From contig CAMOGZ010000038.1 in assembly GCA_946614405.1 (NCBI GenBank), forward strand, positions 1 to 10,021: a DNA stretch of 10,021 nucleotides. The letters are read 5' to 3'. A program made the position numbers and the translations under genes. This document shows, one piece after another, positions 1 to 6,077 of the stretch. Every line of letters begins with the position of its first letter. The stretch's first letter is position 1. The DNA comes from an uncultured Eubacterium sp. (lineage in GTDB: Bacteria > Bacillota > Clostridia > Peptostreptococcales > Anaerovoracaceae). The notes below the pieces were generated by a model that did no database searches, had not been told where the DNA came from, and saw only the letters and a list, made by a program, of their open reading frames with translations.

Positions 1-971
1 TTAACAAAGCCCAGCAGGATGCGTTCCTGCCCTTCGTGGAGAAGGGCAGCATCATCCTCATCGGCGCTACCACGGAGAATCCCTCCTTCGAGGTGAACGG
101 GGCGCTGCTGTCCCGCTGCAAGGTATTCGTCCTGCAGCAGCTGACCACGGAGGATCTCACCGGTCTTCTGAGAAGGGCCATCGAGGACCCCAGAGGATTT
201 GGCGATCAGAAGGTAAATATAGAGGATCAATATCTGGAGGCCATCGCGGTGTTTTCCAATGGCGATGCCAGGAATGCTTTGTCCACCCTGGAGATGTGCG
301 TGCTGAACGGAGATGAGAAGGACGGCGTCACCACCGTTACCGCCGAGACCATCGAGCAGTGCACATCCCGGAAGTCTTTGTTGTACGATAAGAACGGGGA
401 GGAGCATTATAACCTGATCTCGGCACTGCATAAGTCCATGAGAAACTCAGACCCCGACGCGGCGGTGTACTGGCTGGCCCGGATGCTGGAGGCGGGGGAG
501 GATCCCATGTACATCATGCGACGAGTGACCCGGTTTGCCGCAGAAGACGTGGGCATGGCGGACCCCCGGGCACTGGAGGTGTGCGTGGCGGCATTCCAGG
601 CCTGCCATCTCATCGGCATGCCGGAATGCTCCGTGCACCTGACGGAGGCGGTGGTCTACTGCTCCATCGCACCCAAGTCCAATGCCATGGAGGTGGCCTA
701 TCTGGAGGCAAAGGCGGATGCCATGAAGAGCCTGGCGGAGCCGGTGCCCCTGCACATCCGAAACGCCCCCACCAAGCTGATGAAGGACCTGAATTATGGC
801 AAAGGCTATCAGTACGCCCATGACTATGAGGAGAAGATGACCGCCATGACCTGCCTGCCCGACGCCCTGGAAGGGAAAGAGTATTATCACCCCACCAAAC
901 AGGGCCTGGAGGCCAAGTACGGAGAGCGGGTGGCCCAGATCAAAGAATGGAAGAAGAACCATCGGAAATAG
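1..971 (+). CDS. rarA: Replication-associated recombination protein A (RarA/MgsA), 5'-truncated
   Basis: This is the C-terminal part of RarA, an AAA+ ATPase related to the clamp-loader and RuvB families that acts at stalled replication forks. The reading frame is open from base 3 and enters from upstream, so the start and the Walker A/B motifs lie outside the window; an in-frame GTG at 36 is not a real start. What is seen is the sensor-1 stretch GATTENPSFEVN, then an arginine-finger-like LLSRCKVF. The family's C-terminal oligomerisation domain follows, with AVYWLARMLEAGEDP, RRVTRFAAEDVGMADP, IAPKSNA and the late PTKLMKDLNYGKGYQYAHDYE and YHPTKQG segments. The protein ends in a normal basic tail (KEWKKNHRK). 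The gene ends 59 bp before the next gene; its last codons form the left arm of an inverted repeat. The family call is secure from these C-terminal signatures. Confidence 0.95.
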   Translation, partial: NKAQQDAFLPFVEKGSIILIGATTENPSFEVNGALLSRCKVFVLQQLTTEDLTGLLRRAIEDPRGFGDQKVNIEDQYLEAIAVFSNGDARNALSTLEMCVLNGDEKDGVTTVTAETIEQCTSRKSLLYDKNGEEHYNLISALHKSMRNSDPDAAVYWLARMLEAGEDPMYIMRRVTRFAAEDVGMADPRALEVCVAAFQACHLIGMPECSVHLTEAVVYCSIAPKSNAMEVAYLEAKADAMKSLAEPVPLHIRNAPTKLMKDLNYGKGYQYAHDYEEKMTAMTCLPDALEGKEYYHPTKQGLEAKYGERVAQIKEWKKNHRK

Positions 972-990
972 TTGGAATTCCGATGGTTCT
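955..990. repeat. 13-bp perfect inverted repeat across the rarA stop and the next promoter
   Basis: AGAACCATCGGAA (955-967) is the exact reverse complement of TTCCGATGGTTCT (978-990), with a 10-base loop. The left arm lies in the last rarA codons, the stop codon is in the loop, and the right arm lies in the spacer of the promoter at 972-1000. In RNA it would form a 13-bp stem just past rarA. No U-run follows (GTGATACAAT), so it is not a standard intrinsic terminator. It could weaken read-through, protect the rarA 3' end, or bind a protein that controls the folate operon. The repeat is seen directly; its function is inference. Confidence 0.7.
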
Positions 991-1000
991 GTGATACAAT
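972..1000 (+). promoter_or_regulatory. Sigma-A-type promoter of the folate-ilv operon
   Basis: The -35 box TTGGAA (972-977) and -10 box TACAAT (995-1000) are separated by exactly 17 bp. A TG one base before the -10 (992-993) gives an extended -10. Transcription would begin near 1007, leaving an untranslated leader of only about 25 bases before the ATG at 1031. That is too short for a T-box, riboswitch or leader-peptide attenuator. The -35 box sits in the loop of the inverted repeat at 955-990, so occupation of that repeat could control the promoter. The call rests on motif match and spacing only. Confidence 0.7.
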
Positions 1001-1030
1001 AAACGGATAAACGGAAGAGGAGGAAACGGC

Positions 1031-1393
1031 ATGATCCTGATCAAGGAATTCGAGTTCGACGCAGCCCACAATCTGGTGAATTATCACGGGAAATGCGAGC
1101 GGCTGCACGGACATACATATAAGCTGGTGGTGAAACTGAAGGGAACCAGAGACCATGAGGATATGGTCTACGATTTCGTGGATCTGAAGAACCTGGTGAA
1201 GGAGAACATCCTGGAGGAGTTCGACCATCATTACATCAATGATTTCATTCCCCAGCCCACGGCGGAGAACATCGCCGTATACATCTGGGACAAACTGGCG
1301 CCGCTGGTGAAGACGGAGAACGCCTGCCTGTACGAGATCGAGGTATGGGAGACGAAGACATCGGGTATTGTTTATAACGGAGAGGAATCATGA
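1031..1393 (+). CDS. PTPS/QueD-family protein, probable PTPS-III replacing dihydroneopterin aldolase
   Basis: A 120-residue protein of the 6-pyruvoyltetrahydropterin synthase/QueD fold (COG0720), which acts on dihydroneopterin (tri)phosphate. The zinc ligands are His13 (FDAAH), His26 and His28 (HGH). The catalytic dyad is Asp65-His66 in FDHHYIND, and Glu107 in VWETKTSG is the usual pterin anchor. The active-site strand reads C22-E23-R-L-H-G-H, so a glutamate accompanies the catalytic cysteine. This combination is described for PTPS-III enzymes, which form 6-hydroxymethyl-dihydropterin and can replace FolB. The neighbours are folE2, folP and folK, with no folB and no queC, queE or queF. The start has a strong site (GGAGGAAA, about 5 bases upstream). 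Its stop overlaps the folE2 start (ATGA). The alternative is plain QueD making 6-carboxy-tetrahydropterin for queuosine. The fold is certain; the PTPS-III assignment is inferred from motif and context. Confidence 0.85.
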   Translation: MILIKEFEFDAAHNLVNYHGKCERLHGHTYKLVVKLKGTRDHEDMVYDFVDLKNLVKENILEEFDHHYINDFIPQPTAENIAVYIWDKLAPLVKTENACLYEIEVWETKTSGIVYNGEES

Positions 1394-2151
1394 AAGACGT
1401 ACAGAAGCAGATCGACGAGAGAAATGTATACCTGAACCAGGTGGGGATCAAGGACTTTATGATGCCCATGGAGATCCGGCTGAAGGACGGACAGTGGATG
1501 CCCACGGCGGCCCGGATCAGTCTGTTCGTGGGACTGGATGCGAGCCAGAAGGGGACTCACATGTCCCGGTTCGTGGAGGTGATCCAGCGCCACTACCGCA
1601 TCGACTTCGTCCAGATGAAGGAGATCCTGCAGGAGATCTGCGAGCGGCTGGAGGCCAAGAACAGCTTCATCCGTATGGATTTCAACTACTTCATTGAGAA
1701 GAAGTCTCCGGTGACAGAGCGGGCATCCTATCTGAATGTAGAGGTGGAGTATTACGGATCCCTGATCGAGGGCGATTTCGAGTTCGAGATGAAGGTGAAG
1801 ACACCGGTGACCACGCTGTGCCCCTGTTCCAAGGAGATCTCGGATTACTCGGCTCACAACCAGAGAGCCATCGTATCCATCAAGATCTGCCGGAACAAGT
1901 TCCTGTGGATCGAGGACCTGGTGGAGATGGCAGAGAATGCGGCATCTTCGCCGGTGTACTCCCTGCTGAAGCGGCCGGATGAGAAGTACGTAACAGAATA
2001 TGCCTATGACCATCCTCAGTTTGTAGAGGATGTCTGCCGTGACGTCAAGCTTGCCATCGACAGGCTGGAGGATGTCCGGGCTTATGAGATCGAGGTGGAG
2101 AGCTGCGAGAGCATCCACAACCATTCTGCGTACGCGAGGGTAGTGGGATGA
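1390..2151 (+). CDS. folE2: GTP cyclohydrolase IB (FolE2)
   Basis: Converts GTP to 7,8-dihydroneopterin triphosphate and formate, the entry step of folate (and queuosine) synthesis, in the cytoplasm. The 253 residues fit the GCYH-IB family and not the FolE/GCYH-IA type. Diagnostic segments are NQVGIKDFMMP (16-26), GTHMSRFVE (55-63) and TPVTTLCPCSKEISDYSAHNQR (138-159). The last contains the active-site cysteine pair Cys144/Cys146 and the metal-ligand candidate His156. The C-terminal segment with KYVTEYAYDHPQFVED and IHNHSAYAR is also typical. IB enzymes are known to use metals such as Mn or Fe and often serve when zinc is scarce. Both ends overlap neighbours by four bases: the PTPS stop at its start and the folP start at its stop. 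This placement indicates a dedicated folate operon. Confidence 0.95.
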   Translation: MKDVQKQIDERNVYLNQVGIKDFMMPMEIRLKDGQWMPTAARISLFVGLDASQKGTHMSRFVEVIQRHYRIDFVQMKEILQEICERLEAKNSFIRMDFNYFIEKKSPVTERASYLNVEVEYYGSLIEGDFEFEMKVKTPVTTLCPCSKEISDYSAHNQRAIVSIKICRNKFLWIEDLVEMAENAASSPVYSLLKRPDEKYVTEYAYDHPQFVEDVCRDVKLAIDRLEDVRAYEIEVESCESIHNHSAYARVVG

Positions 2152-2984
2152 GACCGCTGCGGCTTGCGGACGGGAGCCTTCTGGAGTTTACCCGGATGGA
2201 GATGATGGGGATCATCAATGTGACTCCCGATTCTTTCTATGCCGGTTCCCGGGCCGGCGGAGTGGATGAGGCCCTGGCACGGGCGGAGCGGATGATCGCA
2301 GAGGGTGCAGCCTTTCTGGACATCGGCGGGGAATCCACCCGGCCGGGAGCAGAAGCCGTCACGGAAGAGGAAGAGATCCGGCGGGTTTGTCCGGCAGTCA
2401 CAGCCATCAAAGAAAAGCATCCGGAGATCCTGATCTCCGTGGATACTTACCATGCGAAGACGGCGGAGGCTGCCATTGCAGCCGGAGCCGACATCATCAA
2501 TGACATCTCCGGCATGACCTTCGACCCGGATATGGCCGGCGTCGTGGCAGAGGCCGGTGTTCCGGTGGTGCTGATGCACACAGGCGGAAGGCCCGATGTG
2601 ATGCAGAGGGACCCCCACTATGATGATGTGGCCCAGGAGGTCTATGACTATCTGGATCGTCAGATCCGGTACGCCCTGGATCACGGGATCCACAGTGACC
2701 GGATCATCATCGATCTTGGTATCGGATTCGGCAAGACCTGTGATCATAATATAGAACTACTGAAGAACATCGACAAGTTTGCGGATCTGGGAATGCCCCA
2801 TCTCCTTGCGGTATCCCGCAAGTCCTTCATTGGCAAGACGCTGAATGAGGCAGATCCCGCAGACCGTCTGTACGGCACCATCGCCCTGACTTTGTACGCT
2901 CAGGCCCATGGCATCGAGATGGCCCGGGTCCATGACGTGAAGGCGAACCTGGATGCTGTGAGAATGATGGAGGCACTGAAATGA
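2148..2984 (+). CDS. folP: Dihydropteroate synthase (FolP)
   Basis: Condenses 6-hydroxymethyl-dihydropterin diphosphate with p-aminobenzoate to make 7,8-dihydropteroate; this is the sulfonamide target. The 278 residues are full length for the family and carry its loops in order. These are MGIINVTPDSF (20-30), DIGGESTRPGAE (58-69), SVDTYHAKTAE (97-107), ADIINDISG (114-122), VLMHTGGRPDVMQ (141-153), IIIDLGIGFGKT (186-197), AVSRKSFIG (221-229) and RVHDVKANLDA (260-270). The first loop continues as YAGSRA instead of the common SDGG, a form I associate with Bacteroides enzymes; it is a sequence variant near the pABA/sulfonamide site and proves nothing about resistance. The start ATG overlaps the folE2 stop and its own stop overlaps the folK start, so all four folate genes should be translated from one message. 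Confidence 0.97.
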   Translation: MRPLRLADGSLLEFTRMEMMGIINVTPDSFYAGSRAGGVDEALARAERMIAEGAAFLDIGGESTRPGAEAVTEEEEIRRVCPAVTAIKEKHPEILISVDTYHAKTAEAAIAAGADIINDISGMTFDPDMAGVVAEAGVPVVLMHTGGRPDVMQRDPHYDDVAQEVYDYLDRQIRYALDHGIHSDRIIIDLGIGFGKTCDHNIELLKNIDKFADLGMPHLLAVSRKSFIGKTLNEADPADRLYGTIALTLYAQAHGIEMARVHDVKANLDAVRMMEALK

Positions 2985-3460
2985 AGACGATCATCGCCCT
3001 GGGCTCCAACATGGGAGACCGGAGAAAGTACCTGGAGGATGCCATCACCGAGATCGGTAAGCGCATCGGCGAGGTGACGGCCCGGTCACAGATCATGGAG
3101 ACCAAGGCTTATGGATATACGGAGCAGGATGATTTCCTGAACATGGCTATCGCTGTTGAAACAGAGATGGAAGCCCATGACCTGCTGCATGAACTGAATG
3201 CCATCGAGGCAGAGCTGGGACGGGTGAGGACCATTCACTGGGGCCCCCGGACCATCGATCTTGATATTATATATTACGGCGACCGGCTCATCGATGATGA
3301 GGAGCTCCACGTTCCCCACATCGATCTGCACAATCGCGATTTTGTTCTGGTTCCCGTGGCTGAGATCGCGGGGGAAATCTTCGATGTGAGGAGAGGGAAA
3401 ACAGTGGCGGAGCTTCTGGCTGCGCTGCAGGATCACAATATGGAAGAGGTGAAACAATGA
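2981..3460 (+). CDS. folK: 2-amino-4-hydroxy-6-hydroxymethyldihydropteridine pyrophosphokinase (HPPK, FolK)
   Basis: Transfers pyrophosphate from ATP to 6-hydroxymethyl-dihydropterin, giving the FolP substrate. The 159-residue protein is normal length for a stand-alone HPPK. It has the N-terminal ALGSNMGDR (6-14) and the central FLNMAIAVET (52-61). The signature W87-GPRTIDLDI-96 carries Arg90 and the magnesium-binding Asp93 and Asp95. The VPHIDLHNRDFVLVPVAEIA segment (111-130) is typical of the family. There is no FolB domain fused to either end, although FolB-FolK fusions occur in other bacteria; this strengthens the case that folB is absent here. The start overlaps the folP stop (ATGA at 2981). 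The stop overlaps the ilvB start (ATGA at 3457), an unusual physical link to amino acid synthesis. Confidence 0.97.
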   Translation: MKTIIALGSNMGDRRKYLEDAITEIGKRIGEVTARSQIMETKAYGYTEQDDFLNMAIAVETEMEAHDLLHELNAIEAELGRVRTIHWGPRTIDLDIIYYGDRLIDDEELHVPHIDLHNRDFVLVPVAEIAGEIFDVRRGKTVAELLAALQDHNMEEVKQ

Positions 3461-5082
3461 TAACTGGAGCACAAGCAATGGTAAAATGCCTGGAGGCAGA
3501 GGGCATCACCACCGTATTCGGCTATCCCGGCGTTGCAATTGCGCCATTTTACGATGGCTTGTACGACTCTGAAATCGAACACGTCCTGGTACGCCAGGAA
3601 CAGGCGGCAGGTCATGCCGCATCGGGATGGGCCCGGATCTCCCGGAAGCCCGCTGTCTGCGTGACCACATCCGGCCCGGGAGCCACCAATCTGATCACGG
3701 CTCTGGCCACGGCCTACGCCGACAGTATCCCTATTATCGCCATCACCGGACAGGTGTCCAGCGAACTTCTGGGACGGGATGTATTCCAGGAGGCGGACAT
3801 GACCGGTGCGACGGAATCCTTTACCAAGTACCGTTACCTGGTGAAGGACGTCAACGACATTCCGCGGATCTTCAAGGAAGCATTCTACATCGCCAACACC
3901 GGCCGTAAGGGACCGGTGCTCATCGACGTGCCCGTGGATGTTCAGCAGGCGAAACTGAAGAAAGACTTTGATTATGACGCCATCGAGGTGAAACTCCGTG
4001 GCTACAAACCCAGCACCAAGGGCAACAAGCAGCAGATGCAGCGTGTGGTGAACGCCATCAACAAGTCCAAGAGACCTCTGATCTGCGCCGGCGGCGGCGT
4101 GATCCTGGGCGGCGGCGAGGAGCACATCCGCAAGTTCGCCGAGAAGACCCGGATCCCGGTGGTCTCCACCATGATGGGGATCGGCGTGCTGCCCAAGGCA
4201 CACCCCCTGTATTTCGGCATGCTGGGAAATAACGGCAAACCCTACGCCAATAAGGCGGTAAATGAGAGTGACCTTCTGATCATCGTGGGCGCCAGAGTGG
4301 CAGACCGCGCCATTGCCCGGCCGTCCCACCTGGAGGATATGGTCTCCATCATTCACATCGATATCGATACGGCAGAGATCGGCAAGAACCTGGGACCCAC
4401 CATCCCTCTGGTCGGTGACGTGAAGGACATCTTCGGCCGCCTGGCCAAGGAGGAGATCGAGCCCAAGTCTCCGGACTGGGCCGGCATGCTGGAGAACATC
4501 AAGCACAGCACCGTGGACAAGCGGGTCTTCAGTGACCACCTGGTGAATCCGAACCTGCTGGTGCAGACTTTGTCCGAGAAGATGCAGGACGACGCCATCT
4601 ACGTCGCCGACGTAGGGCAGAACCAGCTGTGGTCTGCGGATAACTACGTGATGAAGCAGGGACGTTTCCTGACCACGGGAGGCCTGGGGACCATGGGCTA
4701 TTCCATCCCCGCGGCCATCGGCGCCAAGATGTGCCAGCCCAAGCGTCAGGTGGTGGCTGTCTGCGGTGACGGCTCCTTCCAGATGTCCATGAACGAGCTG
4801 GCTACGGCCCGGGTCAATGAGGTGCCCATCAAGGTCCTGGTCATGCGGAACAAAGTCCTGGGCCTGGTGCGGGAGTACCAGCATAACACGTACAAAGACC
4901 GCTATGAGGGGATCAAACTCTATGACCTTCCTCTGTACGACAAGATCGCCGAAGCATATGACATGAAGTACATGCACGCAGAGAACAATGCAGAGCTGGA
5001 GGATTGCATCGACCGGTTCCTGGAGCTGGACGACGCCTGTCTCATGGTCTGTGATGTGGACAGCATGAACTACGTGAAATAG
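3457..5082 (+). CDS. ilvB: Acetohydroxyacid synthase large subunit (IlvB)
   Basis: Thiamine-diphosphate enzyme that joins two pyruvates to acetolactate, or pyruvate and 2-ketobutyrate to acetohydroxybutyrate, starting valine, leucine and isoleucine synthesis. At 541 residues it is somewhat shorter than most large subunits (about 560-590). The catalytic Glu48 lies in VRQEQAAGHAASGWAR. TSGPGATNLITALATA (71-86) and GRDVFQEAD (106-114) follow. The ThDP motif begins at G437-D438-G439 (GDGSFQMSMNELATA) and ends near Asn465. The family's LGMVxQWQ reads LGLVREYQ (468-475), so the substrate-selecting Trp is Tyr474. The ATGA start overlaps folK and has a purine-rich site (GAAGAGGTG) inside folK. The small-subunit gene directly after it marks a biosynthetic enzyme, not the catabolic AlsS type. 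Confidence 0.93.
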   Translation: MITGAQAMVKCLEAEGITTVFGYPGVAIAPFYDGLYDSEIEHVLVRQEQAAGHAASGWARISRKPAVCVTTSGPGATNLITALATAYADSIPIIAITGQVSSELLGRDVFQEADMTGATESFTKYRYLVKDVNDIPRIFKEAFYIANTGRKGPVLIDVPVDVQQAKLKKDFDYDAIEVKLRGYKPSTKGNKQQMQRVVNAINKSKRPLICAGGGVILGGGEEHIRKFAEKTRIPVVSTMMGIGVLPKAHPLYFGMLGNNGKPYANKAVNESDLLIIVGARVADRAIARPSHLEDMVSIIHIDIDTAEIGKNLGPTIPLVGDVKDIFGRLAKEEIEPKSPDWAGMLENIKHSTVDKRVFSDHLVNPNLLVQTLSEKMQDDAIYVADVGQNQLWSADNYVMKQGRFLTTGGLGTMGYSIPAAIGAKMCQPKRQVVAVCGDGSFQMSMNELATARVNEVPIKVLVMRNKVLGLVREYQHNTYKDRYEGIKLYDLPLYDKIAEAYDMKYMHAENNAELEDCIDRFLELDDACLMVCDVDSMNYVK

Positions 5083-5096
5083 AAAGGAGAGAACAC

Positions 5097-5570
5097 ATGA
5101 AAGGAATATTCTCAGTACTGGTTGAGAACCAGGCCGGTGTTCTTTCCCAGATATCCGGTTTGTTTGCCCGCCGGGGCTTCAACATCGACAGCCTGGCCGT
5201 GGGAGAGACGGAGAAGCGCGACGTCTCCAGCATGACCATCGTCTCCACGGGAGATGAGCGGACCATCGATCAGGTGGAAAAGCAGCTGAATAAGAAGATC
5301 GACGTCATCAAGGTCCGCCGCCTGGAGGAACTCTCCTGCGTGACCCGTGAGATGATGCTGATCAAGGTGGCATACACGGCGGTGACCCGTCCTCAGATCG
5401 TGGAGATCTGTCTTATCAATGGCGCCAAGATCGTCCACATGTCGCCGAAGCACATGACCATCGAGATGACGGCGGAGCCCGATGAGATCCTGAACTTCAT
5501 CGAGCTCATGCGCAGCTTCAACATCAAGGAGATCCAGCGCACCGGAACCGTGGCCCTGAATAAAGATTAG
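5097..5570 (+). CDS. ilvH: Acetohydroxyacid synthase small (regulatory) subunit
   Basis: Regulatory subunit that activates IlvB and normally confers feedback inhibition by valine. The 157 residues give an N-terminal ACT domain (about 3-75) with VLVENQAGVLSQISGLFARR (7-26), then GFNIDSLAVGETE. This is the glycine-rich valine-binding arrangement, with Asn11 and Gly14 conserved. The C-terminal half includes VTREMMLIKVA (82-92), RPQIVEI and the ending IKEIQRTGTVAL (143-154). The start is set by AAAGGAGAG six bases before the ATG. It lies 14 bp after the ilvB stop, the only gap in the operon without overlap. An intrinsic terminator follows 22 bp after its stop, ending the transcription unit. The symbol could equally be ilvN; the two names are used for the same family. 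Confidence 0.94.
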   Translation: MKGIFSVLVENQAGVLSQISGLFARRGFNIDSLAVGETEKRDVSSMTIVSTGDERTIDQVEKQLNKKIDVIKVRRLEELSCVTREMMLIKVAYTAVTRPQIVEICLINGAKIVHMSPKHMTIEMTAEPDEILNFIELMRSFNIKEIQRTGTVALNKD

Positions 5571-5592
5571 ACAACTTAACAGAAAGTAATAT

Positions 5593-5622
5593 AAGGGGGT
5601 TGACAGACAACCCCCTTTGTTC
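5593..5622 (+). terminator. Intrinsic terminator of the folate-ilv operon
   Basis: AAGGGGGTTG (5593-5602) pairs perfectly with CAACCCCCTT (5608-5617) around the five-base loop ACAGA. The downstream strand runs into TTTGTTCT. The stem has ten pairs, six of them G-C, followed by a U-rich tail, which fits a Rho-independent terminator 22 bp after the ilvH stop. The hairpin also contains the -35 box of the next promoter (TTGACA, 5600-5605). Confidence 0.85.
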
Positions 5623-5628
5623 TATATT
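5600..5628 (+). promoter_or_regulatory. Promoter of the metal-efflux operon, embedded in the terminator
   Basis: The consensus -35 TTGACA (5600-5605) and the -10 TATATT (5623-5628, five of six matches) are separated by 17 bp. Transcription should start near 5635, inside the operator at 5632-5657. The -35 box is made from the last bases of the upstream terminator stem plus its loop. Starting here excludes a TTG start at 5633 for the regulator, because the message would begin at or after it. The box match and spacing are seen; activity is inferred. Confidence 0.8.
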
Positions 5629-5631
5629 ATA

Positions 5632-5667
5632 GTTGAACAATGATTCAACTGTTCAACCGTTTGACCG
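5632..5667. promoter_or_regulatory. ArsR/SmtB-type operator with overlapping repeats
   Basis: TGAACAATGATTCA (5634-5647) has the form TGAA-N6-TTCA found in operators of SmtB/CadC-type repressors. It extends to GTTGAA (5632-5637) with TTCAAC (5644-5649). A second overlapping inverted repeat pairs GTTGAACA (5632-5639) with TGTTCAAC (5650-5657). Three 8-base tandem units, TTCAACTG, TTCAACCG and TTTGACCG, fill 5644-5667. The site begins four bases after the -10 box, so a bound repressor would block initiation. Its place directly before a cadC-like gene supports autoregulation released by metal. Confidence 0.75.
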
Positions 5668-5701
5668 GGCCGATGGACTTTGTTCGGAAGGGAGAGATGA
5701 G

Positions 5702-6067
5702 ATGGCACGTATCATAGAAGATGCAGACCGCTGCGACTGCAACATCATACATGAGGAAGTCGTGGACAGCGTACGGGGCAGAATGCCGGACGATGACACG
5801 CTGATGGACCTGGGGGATGCCTTCAAGGTATTCAGCGATTCCACCCGGCTGAAGATCCTCTGCGCACTGCTGCACCATGAGATGTGCGTCTGCGACATCT
5901 CGGCGCTTCTGGGCATGACCAAGTCCGCGGTGTCCCACCAGCTGCGCATCCTGAAGCAGACCAACCTGGTGAAGAACCGGAGAGACGGAAGAGAAGTCTA
6001 TTACTCCATTGCCGATGATCACGTAGAGACCATCATCAACAATGGAATGGAACATGTACTGGAATAA
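5702..6067 (+). CDS. cadC: CadC-type ArsR-family metal-responsive repressor
   Basis: A 121-residue winged-helix repressor expected to leave its operator when it binds Cd, Pb or Zn. The N-terminal Cys11 and Cys13 (RCDCNII) and the Cys62/Cys64 pair in EMCVCDI match the four-cysteine sensing site of staphylococcal CadC. The second, alpha-5 site is also complete: Asp105, His107, His118 and Glu121 have the spacing of CadC Asp101, His103, His114 and Glu117. The recognition helix lies around residues 73-85 (TKSAVSHQLRILK) and the wing in NRRDGREVYYSI. The ATG at 5702 is chosen because it has a GGGAG site about seven bases upstream and lies after the predicted transcription start. The longer TTG form at 5633 would begin inside the operator. 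The symbol is by resemblance; an arsenic or copper sensor is less likely. Confidence 0.9.
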   Translation: MARIIEDADRCDCNIIHEEVVDSVRGRMPDDDTLMDLGDAFKVFSDSTRLKILCALLHHEMCVCDISALLGMTKSAVSHQLRILKQTNLVKNRRDGREVYYSIADDHVETIINNGMEHVLE

Positions 6068-6077
6068 GGAGAATACC

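Noticed and set aside
1001..1030. A T-box, leader peptide or riboswitch before the folate-ilv operon
   Set aside because: The predicted leader is only about 25 bases and has no structure or regulatory Ile, Leu or Val codons.
1031..2151. Assignment of the first two operon genes to queuosine synthesis
   Set aside because: No queC, queE or queF is adjacent, folP and folK follow with overlapping codons, and the CE-x-x-HGH motif favours folate; the alternative is kept only as a caveat.
3433..4977. A 514-codon open frame on the minus strand opposite ilvB
   Set aside because: It lies exactly opposite a gene with clear family motifs, has a low-complexity His/Gly/Leu-rich translation and no ribosome site. 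Such frames arise from the codon bias of GC-rich genes.
5633..5701. A longer cadC starting at TTG 5633
   Set aside because: The TTG lies inside the operator and just before the predicted transcription start; the extra residues do not match the family, and ATG 5702 has a good ribosome site.
6042..6077. An HMA protein starting at ATG 6042
   Set aside because: It would overlap the end of cadC, lacks a ribosome site and adds residues atypical of HMA domains; ATG 6078 has AAGGAG at the right distance.
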